Positions 1 to 9,345 are shown, counted from the stretch's first letter. The stretch: DNA of 13,323 nt from Pleurotus djamor (GCA_029747585.1 JAPEVF010001147.1:1-13323); one strand, 5' to 3'. Notes: generated from the sequence alone by a model not told the origin. Numbers and translations: made by a program.

Positions 1-44
1 TATCGACACGTTTCTGGCAGCGATAATTGATGTTTTGTGTCCAG

Positions 45-606
45 ACAAGCCTCCAACTCATCGTCGACAATGTTGACGTTTCCACCACGTCGAGCATCCA
101 ATTCACCCCCAACCCTCAGANTTGGCCCTAACAGCGCCGAATAGTACGTCTTCTAGACTCACATCATTGAGCATCCCTTGTTTACTGTTTGTTAGCTTCA
201 TCCGCTTTGAATCGGTCAACTTGAAGGACCCTGCTCAACCCCAATACCCCATGCTCGCGTTCTCATCTAAGTTCCGGTGAGTTTCCGTTTCTAGGCTTGT
301 GTCGACGCACTGTCTTATTTTCGAATAAATAGCATGGACGAGATGACTGGCAAGTTCTCTCCCGCAGTCGAGGCCCAAATCAACGGCCAGTCTACCGCCC
401 CCCTCGCTGGCTCGCCCACTGGCACAGTTTCCAAACCAAGCGTCAACCCTGCCACGACCACACCTGCTGCCAAACCAACATCATCATCCGTCTCTGGCTC
501 TGGCACAGCTGCTGCTGCCAGCCAAGCTGATGGCGCTATCGCCATTGGCTCAAGTGCCAAGATCCTTGCTGGCGTTGTTGCTGCCGTGGCTGTTATGCTC
601 TGCTAA
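45..606 (+). CDS. Kre9/Knh1-like Ser/Thr-rich GPI-anchored cell-surface protein, 3' part
   Basis: The 5' part lies outside the window. Exons: about 45-143, 196-276 and 333-606; introns 144-195 and 277-332 have GT/AG ends and exact phase joins (GAA TA|C TTC; TTC CG|C ATG). The joined product reads ...LQLIVDNVDVSTTSS..., NSAEYFIRFESVNLKDPAQP, then MDEMTGKFSPAVEAQINGQS. This is the pattern I know from the Kre9/Knh1-like family of small fungal wall proteins (beta-sandwich domain, then a Ser/Thr tail). The tail is rich in Ser, Thr, Ala and Pro and ends in a hydrophobic stretch, ILAGVVAAVAVMLC, a typical GPI-attachment signal, so the protein should be secreted and anchored to the plasma membrane or wall. 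The acceptor of the first exon seen is uncertain (after 44 or 49). The 'n' at 121 must be dropped for the frame to hold. The family is implicated in cell-wall beta-glucan organisation; the role of this member is inferred. Confidence 0.8.
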
Positions 607-1346
607 TCAGGCATAACCACTTTTTCTTCTCGTTACGTCTTGGCCTACCCTCCTGCTATCACATTACTGTGTTAGTCTCCTCCCTTCCTGCTTAGATTCG
701 AAGGTACTTCGTTCTATCATGATCATGTCCGCCGAGCTTCTTGGCCCTTTCCTTATCCCATACTCTTTACCCGTCCGTGGAATAGGTCAAACTTTTTCAT
801 TCGTACGGTGATCATATCACGTATGTTATAGCTCAGGCAATTTCTGATAATTCCATCACACCCTTGCGTCAACCCTTTGTATATCTTTACTCTCAATTGA
901 ACATGTCTTCTGGGTTGATCCCAAAAATAAAGACTGCGAGATTAACTTCCGTTCGAATCCGTATTATTTCGGCTATGAAGCTCGCGTGGGTGTAGCGGGT
1001 GCGATCTGTGATTCTCATCAGCATCGGCGACCATTCGTATGTAAGAACCCGGGGATTGAGTGATAGACAATCAATACGCATTTTGCTGGGACTCCTTCCT
1101 TCCGTGCATGATGCCGCGTGTACTAATTCTAACTTCTCAGAACCTTCGCTGCCCCAAAACTCCTCTCGAACTCGTACCACGACCACCACAGTCAACATCG
1201 CACCACCTTTCACTGAAAACGACAAAATTTGAAGAAAGGAACACTCATTACGGGCTCTACTCTAGTTAGGAACAGGGTCAACATTAGCCGGAGGGCAGGT
1301 CATTCTACTCAGGGCCCCTCAAACTCGTCATAAATTTCACAACATC
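607..1346. other. Intergenic region between the GPI protein and the molybdopterin-domain gene
   Basis: This 740-nt stretch holds the 3' flank of the upstream gene and the promoter and 5' leader of the next. Open frames of 70-110 codons occur on both strands around 893-1269, but they overlap one another, resemble no protein I know and lack convincing splice or start contexts. No TATA box, tRNA or repeat was identified. The last bases before the next start (acaacatcATG) are an acceptable start context. Confidence 0.6.
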
Positions 1347-2985
1347 ATGCACCCAAGTCTTGTTGCGGCCAACCGTTTACTCGGCTTTTCGAATCACCTT
1401 TGTCTGAGGACGTCGTCAAGGACGAGCATATTGGCAGCATCAACAAGCAGGCACCGAATGGCTTCTTCCGCTGGTTCTTCGCCTTCGCCTCCTCCAACGA
1501 CTACAGCGTCAACTTCGACCGTTTCATCGACAAGGACACCGGCACAATCCAGCGCGGCTTCCGGATCGAGCCCTGACTCCGCAAGCTCGTCTTTGAATGT
1601 TCCTCAGGCCAATTTCGACGTTTCGCCGATTCCAAAGAATACGCTGGGGAGGCATATAAAGACAGCTGCGGCGTTAATCATTGGGTACGTTGAGCAGTTT
1701 CTCACCACGCCCGAGTGCTCGCTGAGAACCCTGAACGCGCTCGCCATCACCCTCAACTTCTCATGTCAATAAAATAACAACAATATCGGATGCTTCCTGG
1801 TTTTCTGTTGGCTAGGGACGAGATATTGAATGGGAAGACACACGACAAGAATTCGAACTATTTCGCCCGGTATTGCTTCGAGCATGGAATTGAATTGTGT
1901 GTATTTTCCTTGGGTGTATGCCATGCTCTGAAGGACGACTGAGATGTTCTGGGGTGCTAGGAAGCGAATTGAGGTTATTGCGGATAATGAGGAAGAAATG
2001 TGCGTATAATTCACTGTGCGAAGTGTGTTTTTGTTGGTACTAATCTACACTTTTCACAACGACGTAGCATTGAAGCCTCTCGCCGGATGGTACAGAATTA
2101 TGATTTTGTCATAACGAGCGGTGGGATAGGACCGACTCATGACGGTGCGTCGACGTCATCATCCCCATCTGTTTTCTCACNTTTCTGAGTGATTCTACCC
2201 CCTCGCAGATATAACCTACGCATCACTCGCTCGGGCGTTTGACCAGCGGTTAGCTCACCACCCGGAATGTCTGCGTCGGATGGATGAAATGATTCGACAT
2301 CGTCCGTGGGCTGCGACTCAGAACGAGGAACAGCGAGAAGCGACGAGACGAATGGCGCTCTTCCCCTCTGATGCAGAGGTTTTGTTCGTTGCGAAGGATA
2401 TTTGGGTGGTGCGTCCATCTTCAATTCCTCGTTTTGTGCGTGTAATTGTACTGATTAGTGTCTATGCGTGTAAAGCCGGTAGTAAGACTGGAAGGGAAAC
2501 TGTGCATATTCCCTGGGATACCGACGCTGTTTCAGAGAATGCTGACGGCTCTTACGCCGTTCTTGCCTCTTCCTCCGGCGTCTGAGCGACCGCTGAGAGT
2601 CCAGATATTCACGTCGTACGTCTTTTTATGCGCAATACTATGCTATGTTTCCACGTGTTGAATCCGACCTCGTTAGGCGTCCTGAATCCCTCATTGCACC
2701 CTACCTGACAGCTCTGCAGAATCGTATGACGCCGCTTGGGATCCAGGTGAATCTTTACCCTACGCATCCTTTCCCCCCTGCGTCTGGCTGATTACGCTTG
2801 GTGGTACCTAGGTTGGTTCTTATCCGGTCCTTGCCCAAGGCGTCTACGTATCATTGATCGGACGAAATCGCGAGCAAGTCGAAGGCACCGCCAAGGAAGT
2901 TGAAAATGAAGTCGGAGGGACGATCGTTACGGATGAGGAAGTGAAGAAGTTGAAGGAGAATACGAAACAACAAGCTAAGATATAA
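1347..2985 (+). CDS. MoaB/CinA-type molybdopterin-binding (MoCF) domain protein, probable mitochondrial leader
   Basis: Eight exons: 1347-1684, 1816-1896, 1961-1999, 2068-2144, 2209-2408, 2476-2615, 2677-2746, 2812-2985 (1119 nt, 372 aa). All seven introns are GT-AG and every phase joins. Residues 1-110 are rich in Ser, Thr, Arg and Pro with almost no acidic residues, like a mitochondrial presequence plus a low-complexity linker; a second in-frame Met at residue 38 (1458) could give a shorter cytosolic form. The MoCF domain starts near residue 106 with AALIIGDEILNGKTHDKNSN, continues RIEVIADNEEEIIEASRR and reaches the signature ITSGGIGPTHDD (168-179); FPGIP at 257-261 is a CinA-type motif. 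The family binds molybdopterin or nucleotide cofactors. The layout resembles the N-terminal domain of human FLAD1 without the FAD synthase half, so a flavin-nucleotide or cofactor hydrolase is possible. Domain assignment is firm; substrate and targeting are inferred. The n at 2181 falls in an intron. Confidence 0.88.
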
Positions 2986-3190
2986 CTTCGTGTTACTTTA
3001 ATCTGATCCACTTCNTTTTTTATAACATTTTCCTTCGTTCATCTGGAAGAGAGTGCAAGATATGTTTGCATGGTTTCGTAACGAGAATGGCGGTAGAATC
3101 ATGGGATGTTGGAGACCATCATCAACCGTAGGGACTGTCCAAAGCTGGGTTGACTAGCTGCTATATAGTCAAGCAATCACCTGCATCTCA
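2986..3190. other. 3' flank of the molybdopterin-domain gene
   Basis: This is the short AT-leaning 3' flank, with an uncalled base at 3015 beside a run of T. I found no gene. A 32-codon frame from ATG 3062 to TAG is too short and featureless to call. Confidence 0.5.
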
Positions 3191-4084
3191 TCTTGGAAAA
3201 GGTGGATACAAACGGTGATGGATGCCTCACTTACTCGGTGTAAGTGTCAATGATTTCTAAGAAACCGCTGGTATATTGACCGAACTAGGATCCAGGATGG
3301 GCAGTGTCGCGTAGTGCCAGGGCTCTTCTCCTCGCATGGGGCGACGTTCGACGACAACACTGGAGGAACCGAACGACAGAAAACACGATACACGGTCGCG
3401 TCACGAACCAGAGAACAATGTCATCGAACTGCTAGATCAGTCTTTCAATTCTCTCGTTTCAATTCTCTCGTTCAAGTTCTCCCGTGACAGGCCAAAAATG
3501 CACCGTTGTCCGTAGCTGCGACTAGCCAATGTTCATCGCCTCATGCCAGAGAGGCAATAGCTCGGCATCTCATGCAACGAAATTAGAGGGTTCGAGGATC
3601 CAGCGTGGATGGGCAAAATGATAAGAAAGTCTGGGTGGCCTCTCCAAATGATACCGGTCCACCGCAATTTCGTTCGTTCGCATCCGTCGCTGACAGCCTT
3701 GTGAGTCACAGAGCGCCTTGTCCAAGGTGGTATGACTGTCCCTGATGCTTCGTCGTCGAGTCTGTATGAGAGGAAATGGGGATGACGACAACGACGAGCT
3801 CAAACCAGCGCCTCACAAAAAGTACCACTTGGCCCGCGAGACTAGGTATCTGGCGATCTATGTACACCAATCAAAATCATCTCCACTCTCCTGACAGGCA
3901 GCGCGTCATTCGTGGGGTGAAGGATGGACAACTCTTCGTCTTCGTCATCTTGAGAGTCGATATGGACCATCTATTCGGTCCCCACCCCACTTGTGCCTCC
4001 AACGCTATTCCTATCACAAACGTGAGTATCACTCAGCCTGAGGCCAGGATTTTGTTGGCAGTTTTCGCTTATTGGGTATGTCCT
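3191..4084 (+). pseudogene. Decayed or unresolved gene, family unknown; related to the fragment at 8898-9345
   Basis: No intact standard model is evident, but several short frames read like protein. (a) 3190-3239 encodes LEKVDTNGDGCLTYS, an EF-hand-like loop, followed by a plausible intron 3240-3288 (gtaagt...ctag). (b) The frame from 3289 to 4084 has only four internal stops (3485, 3584, 3743, 3767) where about twelve are expected by chance; it includes VDGQNDKKVWVASPNDTGPP (about 3605-3664), a good donor gtgagt at 3701, and VKDGQLFVFVILRVDMD before 3971. (c) Another frame at 3781-3860 gives DDDNDELKPAPHKKYH. (d) A 59-codon ORF lies at 3336-3515. The part at 3956-4069 is homologous to 9213-9317: ASNAIPITNVSITQPEAR here, SSAIPTASEGNTEPEAK there. 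An intact gene using only the 3289 frame with weak splice sites (3470-3586, 3701-3772) is conceivable. The family is not recognised; a duplicated gene in decay is my preferred reading. Confidence 0.35.
3443..3483. repeat. Short tandem repeat, 14-nt unit, about 2.9 copies
   Basis: The unit tttcaattctctcg occurs exactly twice in a row (3443-3456 and 3457-3470), followed by a degenerate third copy ending at 3483. It is pyrimidine-rich and lies inside the poorly resolved coding tract, where the repeat length (not a multiple of three) would shift the frame if copies were gained or lost. Confidence 0.85.
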
Positions 4085-4087
4085 TGA

Positions 4088-4980
4088 CACCTATGACATG
4101 TCATCCTTCTATTAATCAAGTACTACTAGTGAGCTTCGAATTCTAATGATTGGAGGCAAGTCACTTGACTGAGCACTAAATTGATTGGTACCGACTCTGC
4201 CCTTGTTCATGTGAGCGGTATGTGGTGAATCGATGATCGATGGGGATTATTAAACTTTTCAACCAGGACGTTGTCGTATCTGCGGCTCCAGCCCTTGCAT
4301 CGAAGCGCATGCTACACTGATGGTGCAACCCGCTGTGCAGAACCCCCGCTATAATTTGTGCCTCCCATCGGTGTCATCACCCGATAAGATGCTTGCTTAC
4401 GACAGTAACAACCCGGTGTAATGACTAGGCCGACTTGCCTGGCGCCCGCTTGTACCTCTTTCCAGTCACTCAGGGAGTTGAGTGTTTGTTGACACTCGTT
4501 ATACCCGGAACTTTCAAGTACCGATGTATGACGCTCCGCGTACCACATTTTTTGCAACGTTCGCACCCAACAAGATAAGCAGAACTCCCTCGCGTCACTT
4601 GATACCAAAGATACATCCCGAACTGTAACCAGTTTGAATTATCGGATGCCATTGGGACAACTGGCGGCGGGCTAATAATATACGTATCTCACAATGGGAC
4701 ACTGGTCAGAGGGGTAAATTTCTGGTTGCGCAGGCCATCGGTGGTTGACCTGTCATCAATCCCGCATCTATCTAGAACCCCACTTCTCTCGGAGTGTTCC
4801 TAGAAACTCGGCTCTTTCAGCCCTTTACTCATTCGAGTACTTACTTATTCCCCCAATTTTGAACAGGTACTGCTCCATTCGATTCGCTTCCAATCCTTGC
4901 GACATTCTGCTCCAGTCATGGGGTATCCCTCGTGTTCTCTGGGGTATTACGTTCTATCGAACTTGGATAGGACTTCGCTT
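4088..4980. other. Gene-free region and upstream region of the decarboxylase gene
   Basis: Roughly 900 nt lie between the decayed tract and the decarboxylase promoter. Minus-strand frames of 60-98 codons at 4312-4652 and a plus-strand frame from 4745 have low-quality composition, no recognisable motif and no splice support. No RNA gene or mobile element was seen. The part near 4158-4230 (tcacttgac ... ttcatgtgag) weakly resembles 9682-9722, which might be more of the duplication linking the fragments on either side of the decarboxylase. Confidence 0.5.
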
Positions 4981-4983
4981 GAG

Positions 4984-4990
4984 TATAAAA
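4984..4990 (+). promoter_or_regulatory. TATA box of the decarboxylase gene
   Basis: TATAAAA sits 47 nt before the start codon at 5037. The spacing leaves room for transcription to start about 25-30 nt downstream, giving a very short leader of roughly 20 nt. Its match to consensus and position make it a likely core promoter. Confidence 0.65.
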
Positions 4991-5036
4991 GAGCCATTCC
5001 TTGAACACAACGGTCCCATCCTTCACCTCCCAGAAA

Positions 5037-8000
5037 ATGTCGTTGTCCAAAGGAAACCTCTCGGACGCCGTTGGTGCTTGGTTCCTCGGACCCCAGGCTG
5101 AAAACATCACGAACCTTTCTCGGTTCTTCCAGCTCGCCCTCGAATACCATGTCGACGGTCGAACTTCTTACTATCCCACTGATCCCTCCATGATCGGAGA
5201 CTCAGTGAAGGACAGTGACGAATACCAACGTTTGCCCCCTTTCGCTTTGCGTCGTGTCCACCTTCTAATCATGAACATTAGAGAGCATAAAGAGGCTTGA
5301 AAATCTCATTAATCGATTAGCACCAGTGCTAGCCAACACTTCCGTTCCATTCTGGAACCCGCGTTATAATGCGCACATGAACATGGATGTCTCCATGCCT
5401 GGCCTCATTGGATACTTCACTGCAATGTTATGCGAGTTGCTATACTTTTCAAGTTGTGCTTGGTGTAGCTGACCAATGATTATTCTCCAGCGAATCCCAA
5501 CAACGTTGCACTGGAAGCGTCACCGTTGACAACAATCATCGAGCAAACTGTCGGCCTCCAGCTTTGCGATCTCGTCGGTTATGAGACGGACAAGGAAAAG
5601 GCCGACCGTGGGTGGGGTCATATCACTTGTGATGGCTCTGTCGCCAACCTCGAGTCCATGTGGGCAGGTTTGTTCATTTCCTTCTGATCTACTGGCCGTT
5701 GGCATCATCACTAATCTTATTTGATCTCGTCAGCCCGCAACCTCAAATTCTACCCATTCTCTCTCAAATTGGCGATGAGAAACGAACTCAGCTTCATCGC
5801 GGAGAGCTTTCGTATCCGAAGGTGCAGCGACGACGAATTCGACCCGGAGAATTCGCCCCTTTTCAATGACCTCGACAATTGGTCTCTCCTGAATCTCACA
5901 CCAACGAGCGTCATCGAGATTCCCGATCGCCTACAACATGAATACGGTATCACGGCAGCCTACTTGAATAACGCTATGAAGCCGTACTTGATCCAGACCA
6001 TCGGGAAAGATCAACTAGAGAAAGAGTTCCAGATCGGTACAATGTCATATTTTGCTTGCGAAACTATGCATTACTCGTGGCCTAAGTCTGCAGGTATGTC
6101 CTCGATCTACACTGGTATATAGTATACTAACACACCCTCAGCGATCACGGGTATTGGCTCGAAGAACGTTATCGGAATCAAGTCCGGGTTTACTGCAAGG
6201 ATGAGAATCGACGATTTGGAACGCCAACTCACTAACTGCCTGGCGTCAAAGAGGGCAGTATACGCTGTCGTCGCGATCATTGGTTCTACTGAACATGGCG
6301 CGTGCGATCCACTTATGGAGATTGTTGAGCTCCGAGAAAAAGTGGGTAGATGACGCCAACCCTTAACCTTAACCTTTGTTCTGGCCCAGAGCTCAGTTTA
6401 GGAAGAGGGGCCTCAGTTTTGTCCTCCACGCAGACGGCGCATGGGGTACTTACTTCGCTGCGACCGTTCCAGAATATATCCGAAAGCGAGTGCTGCATGG
6501 ATCTTTTGCATTCCACGGCAAACTTAAGCCCGGAGTGTACATCCCAGCCCTTCCTCTCAAAGCCAGCACGATCCGGAGCCTTGTCCATCTCCGTTACTGC
6601 GATTCTATCACCGTCGACCCTCACAAGAGCGGGTATATCCAGTATCCTGCTGGAGGTCTCCTTTACCGAGACAATCGTATGCGATACCTCGTGACCTGGA
6701 CTAGTCCGATTGTCTATCGAAATGATGCCGAAAGTATTGGAGTTTATGGTGTAGAAGGAAGGTGCGTTCTGCTCACCTTATATCATTCCCTTGATTTATC
6801 GTTACTTAATAACTCAAAATTGCACGCTCCCCTCCCCCGTCCAGTAAACCGGGAGCTCCCGCCGTCGCAACATTTTTCTCGCACCATGTCATCGGTCTCC
6901 ACAAAGATGGATATGGTCAACTACTGGGTCAGGCAGTATTCAGTGCAGTCAAGGTGGGGCCCACTCGTCTTTCTTTTTAACTTACTAAGAGCACGCTTTC
7001 ACCTAGATGTACGCGCACCTTGCTACCATGTCTACAGATGACACCTCATTCATTGTCCGCCCAATGAACCCTCTCCCCGCCGAAGTAAACGGAGACGACG
7101 TCGAGATACAAAAACAGTTTATCCGAGATCACATCATCAAGGCTAGCAATGAAGAGCTCAGAAGCAATCCGATTGCTTGGGACCTTGCCTGTAGGATGGG
7201 GTCTGACTTTGCCATCAACGCCTTCGCTGTGAACTTTAAGTACACCGTGGATGGAAACGAAGTCGTGAACGAGGACGTGGTTGAGGCAAACAACCTCAAT
7301 CAACGCATCTTCAATCGGCTCTCTATCGTCGACATCAAAACCAAGGTCTCCGATCGTCCACTCATTCTCACTTCAACGAGCCTTCCACAAGCAAACTACA
7401 GCGAAGCCCTTGGGCTCTTCAAGTCCCGCCTCGGATTACGTGGTCTGCAAGATCTTTACACTTTGGTGAATGTGGTTATGTCACCTTGGCCTACCACGAA
7501 GGACCTTACCGGCACAATCGCCGCGGACCTCCAAAAGGTTATCCAAGAAGAAGTCAACGTCTCCATCCACCGAAACGAAGTATCTCCCGACTTGCATGGA
7601 TTCATCATGCAGGGCACCGACAAGTTATACCTCGTCCACTTGGCTATGTTCAACATGGAAAACCACAGGCACCAACTTATCATCACAGGAGATCTCCCTG
7701 CCGATATTATGAAGAAGTACGTAGCCGAGAGAGCGGCGCACCCTTCGCAGTTCTACACGCTTGGAACAGCCCACAGGGAAACGTTGGCAGACATCTTAAG
7801 ACACGGCGAGTTTGACGCCGTAATTGATCGAGGCTTGCCAGAGAACCCGAAGTAAGTTTTCCCAGACCTACAACTTTTCCGTTATCTAATCCCTCTCGCC
7901 CAGTAAACACCTTCTATCCGGCTTCAAGCTCACCAACATCAGAGTCCACGTTGATCGCTCCCTGAGGTCTAAAGATCTCCTGCCGTACCCCGTCAACACC

Positions 8001-8629
8001 ATGCCATTCTTTGTATACGGTGCCGATGAACAGCGACACATCGACCACGTTTACACCGCATCACCGAATATCCAGCTCTCGGCGGACCAAGTCAAAATAG
8101 AAGGTCTCTCGCGCCGAGTCCGTGCTGCATACGCGCATCTTCGCCTTCCCGAAGTAGCCATGCATCCTTTCCCTTCGAACGAAGTCAGATCTTCGAAATC
8201 GGCTGCTCCGTTCTTCTTCCGCCCTGGCGCGATTTTCCATGACGTTGTCTTCTCGCAGGACCTGGCTGGAGCTCAACTCCTCGGGCGTGGTACTCTGACG
8301 TTGACAAAGAATGTCTTCACTGACACTGACATGTTGAACGAAAACCCATCGCACTTGCCCACCACGCTGGTGGCTCCGGATGAACAGAACTCATTGCCAT
8401 ACATGCACCATATCAGGATGGACATTCCTAAAGCGTCGCCTTGTACTCCTCTCATTCGGAAACCAGGCCGCTTCCAGGGCATTGTGGATCTGGTGGTACG
8501 TTGTATTACCATGAAATTGTGTCTGCTCTCTTGACGTATATGCCATTCTTGTAGGATGGTCTCGACGCTGATTCTAGGAAGGAGCTACCAGAGGAAGAAC
8601 AGCCTGTTTCGGAGCAGGATTCAGATTAA
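5037..8629 (+). CDS. PLP-dependent aromatic-L-amino-acid/tyrosine decarboxylase with C-terminal appended domain (noncanonical AAAD type)
   Basis: Ten exons: 5037-5229, 5282-5431, 5491-5667, 5734-6093, 6142-6341, 6397-6761, 6845-6953, 7007-7851, 7904-8495, 8555-8629 (3066 nt, 1021 aa). Phases all join; the second intron is GC-AG. Group II decarboxylase landmarks in order: NPNNVALEASPLTT, HITCDGSVANLESMWAARN, H286 in TMHYSWPKSA (probable ring-stacking His), STEHGACDP, D373 in HADGAWG (PLP pyridine-nitrogen Asp), DPHKSGY with K437 as the Schiff-base lysine, and EGSKPGAPAV. The core ends near residue 700 after VVMSPWPTTKDL. Residues about 700-1021 form a long extra region (LYLVHLAMFNMENHRHQL..., FFFRPGAIFHDVVFSQD...), ending acidic. 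From memory, a Psilocybe cubensis noncanonical AAAD has such an appendage and calcium-stimulated activity; this looks like the same type. Expected reaction: decarboxylation of Tyr, Phe or Trp to monoamines; exact substrate is inferred. No signal peptide, so probably cytosolic. At the fifth intron (6342-6396) the acceptor giving REK|FRKRGLSF was preferred. Confidence 0.92.
5432..5490 (+). other. Probable GC-AG intron in the decarboxylase gene
   Basis: Exon 2 ends ...GCA ATG TTA T and the intron would begin gcgagt and end ttctccag, with a branch-like gctgac near 5469. The join T|CG AAT CCC keeps the conserved one-residue spacing between ML and NPNNV. The nearby GT alternatives either shift the frame or insert eight residues (donor gttgtg at 5454), so GC-AG is the simplest reading. 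Confidence 0.6.
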
Positions 8630-8897
8630 ACGGTCGAAAATTGAATTGAATTGTGCAGGAAGAAGGTAGTATCTCCCCCTTTTGTAAATCAATAGCGCTT
8701 TGAGAATGTAAGGAAGACTGCGAATATCCTGATGAACGTGATCTTGTTGCTGGCCTCGTCCACCCAATTTTGGCAGTTGGACACTGTCCCGCGTGCCCCT
8801 CCATAGATAGGAGAGGCTGGCGCTAATCTCCAAACAGCACACAGACTCCGACTGGACTCCGACTTTCCCAGACATCCTTCGACGATGAGCCCATACC
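8630..8897. other. 3' flank of the decarboxylase gene
   Basis: The region contains a duplicated ttgaattgaattg just after the stop and a CAAT-like element near 8762. Minus-strand frames covering 8574-9131 are overlapping, motif-free shadows. Nothing else was identified. Confidence 0.5.
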
Positions 8898-9345
8898 ATG
8901 GACGAGTTCGCCACCACAAACCGCCGCGGCGCATCCTACATGTCGCGCGACGTTCGACCACCACGACAAGTGAACCCAGTGAGATGGCACATGATGCAGA
9001 TGAACGCTATCAATGAGATTGAGCTGGATCTCGGTCACGACACGAATCCTCCGATGCAAAAGCTGCAATCCTCTTGCGGGGCTTTGGGATTTGACGCGTC
9101 CCGTTGTGAGTAACTTCTTCCATGTTTTCATTCACTCGTTTCTGTCCCTAAAGTTGTACATGCGGCCGACGCCAACGGACGGGATTAAACCGCCCTTTCC
9201 TTCAAGTTGCAAGTCGACATGGAAGTCAGCTGGTCCACTTATGTTTCCAGTGCTATTCCCACTGCGAGCGAGGGCAATACTGAGCCAGAGGCCAAGTTTA
9301 TGTTGGCACCTTTCGCGGTCTTTCGCTCCCCGCTTGTTTTCCAGG
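8898..9345 (+). pseudogene. Broken two-exon gene of unknown family, related to 3956-4069
   Basis: From ATG 8898 the first exon runs to 9105 (about 69 codons; includes VRWHMMQMNAINEIELDLGH and ends GALGFDASR). A good 48-nt intron follows, 9106-9153 (gtgagt...ctaaag). Exon 2 continues FVHAADANGRD, meets an in-frame TAA at 9186, then goes on as TALSFKLQVDMEVSWSTYVS and SSAIPTASEGNTEPEAKFML to a stop near 9343. The continuation past the stop is the part that matches the tract at 3956-4069, and the distance from acceptor to the shared GTCGAYATGGA is 59 nt here and 58 nt there, implying a shared exon start. Hence a gene with a nonsense change (perhaps AAA to TAA) is likelier than chance ORFs. Start and 3' end are unsure and the family is not recognised. 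A truncated 73-residue product would be the alternative. Confidence 0.45.

Noticed and set aside
945..975. gttcgaatcc resembling a tRNA T-loop
   Set aside because: The flanking bases do not form a 5-bp T stem and no matching acceptor or anticodon stem is found upstream.
893..1269. Overlapping 69-110 codon ORFs on both strands
   Set aside because: They overlap each other in several frames, show no motif or splice support, and lie between two well-defined genes.
1685..1772. Continuation of the first exon of the MoCF gene to a 141-codon ORF
   Set aside because: This is intron 1; splicing at 1684/1816 restores the conserved IIGDEILNG motif, whereas reading on loses the domain.
4312..4652. Minus-strand ORFs with several Cys residues (CERCKKCG)
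   Set aside because: The Cys spacing matches no zinc-binding pattern I can support and the two ORFs overlap in different frames.
5001..5036. Upstream extension of the decarboxylase N-terminus
   Set aside because: The extension begins at TTG, not ATG, and lies in the expected short leader after the TATA box; ATG 5037 is the start.
6359..6377. ccttaaccttaacctt resembling a telomere-type repeat
   Set aside because: It is only about two and a half units inside an intron and the unit is not the fungal TTAGGG.
7046..7910. Several ORFs in other frames across the long eighth exon of the decarboxylase
   Set aside because: They are shadows of a continuous, family-matching 281-codon exon.
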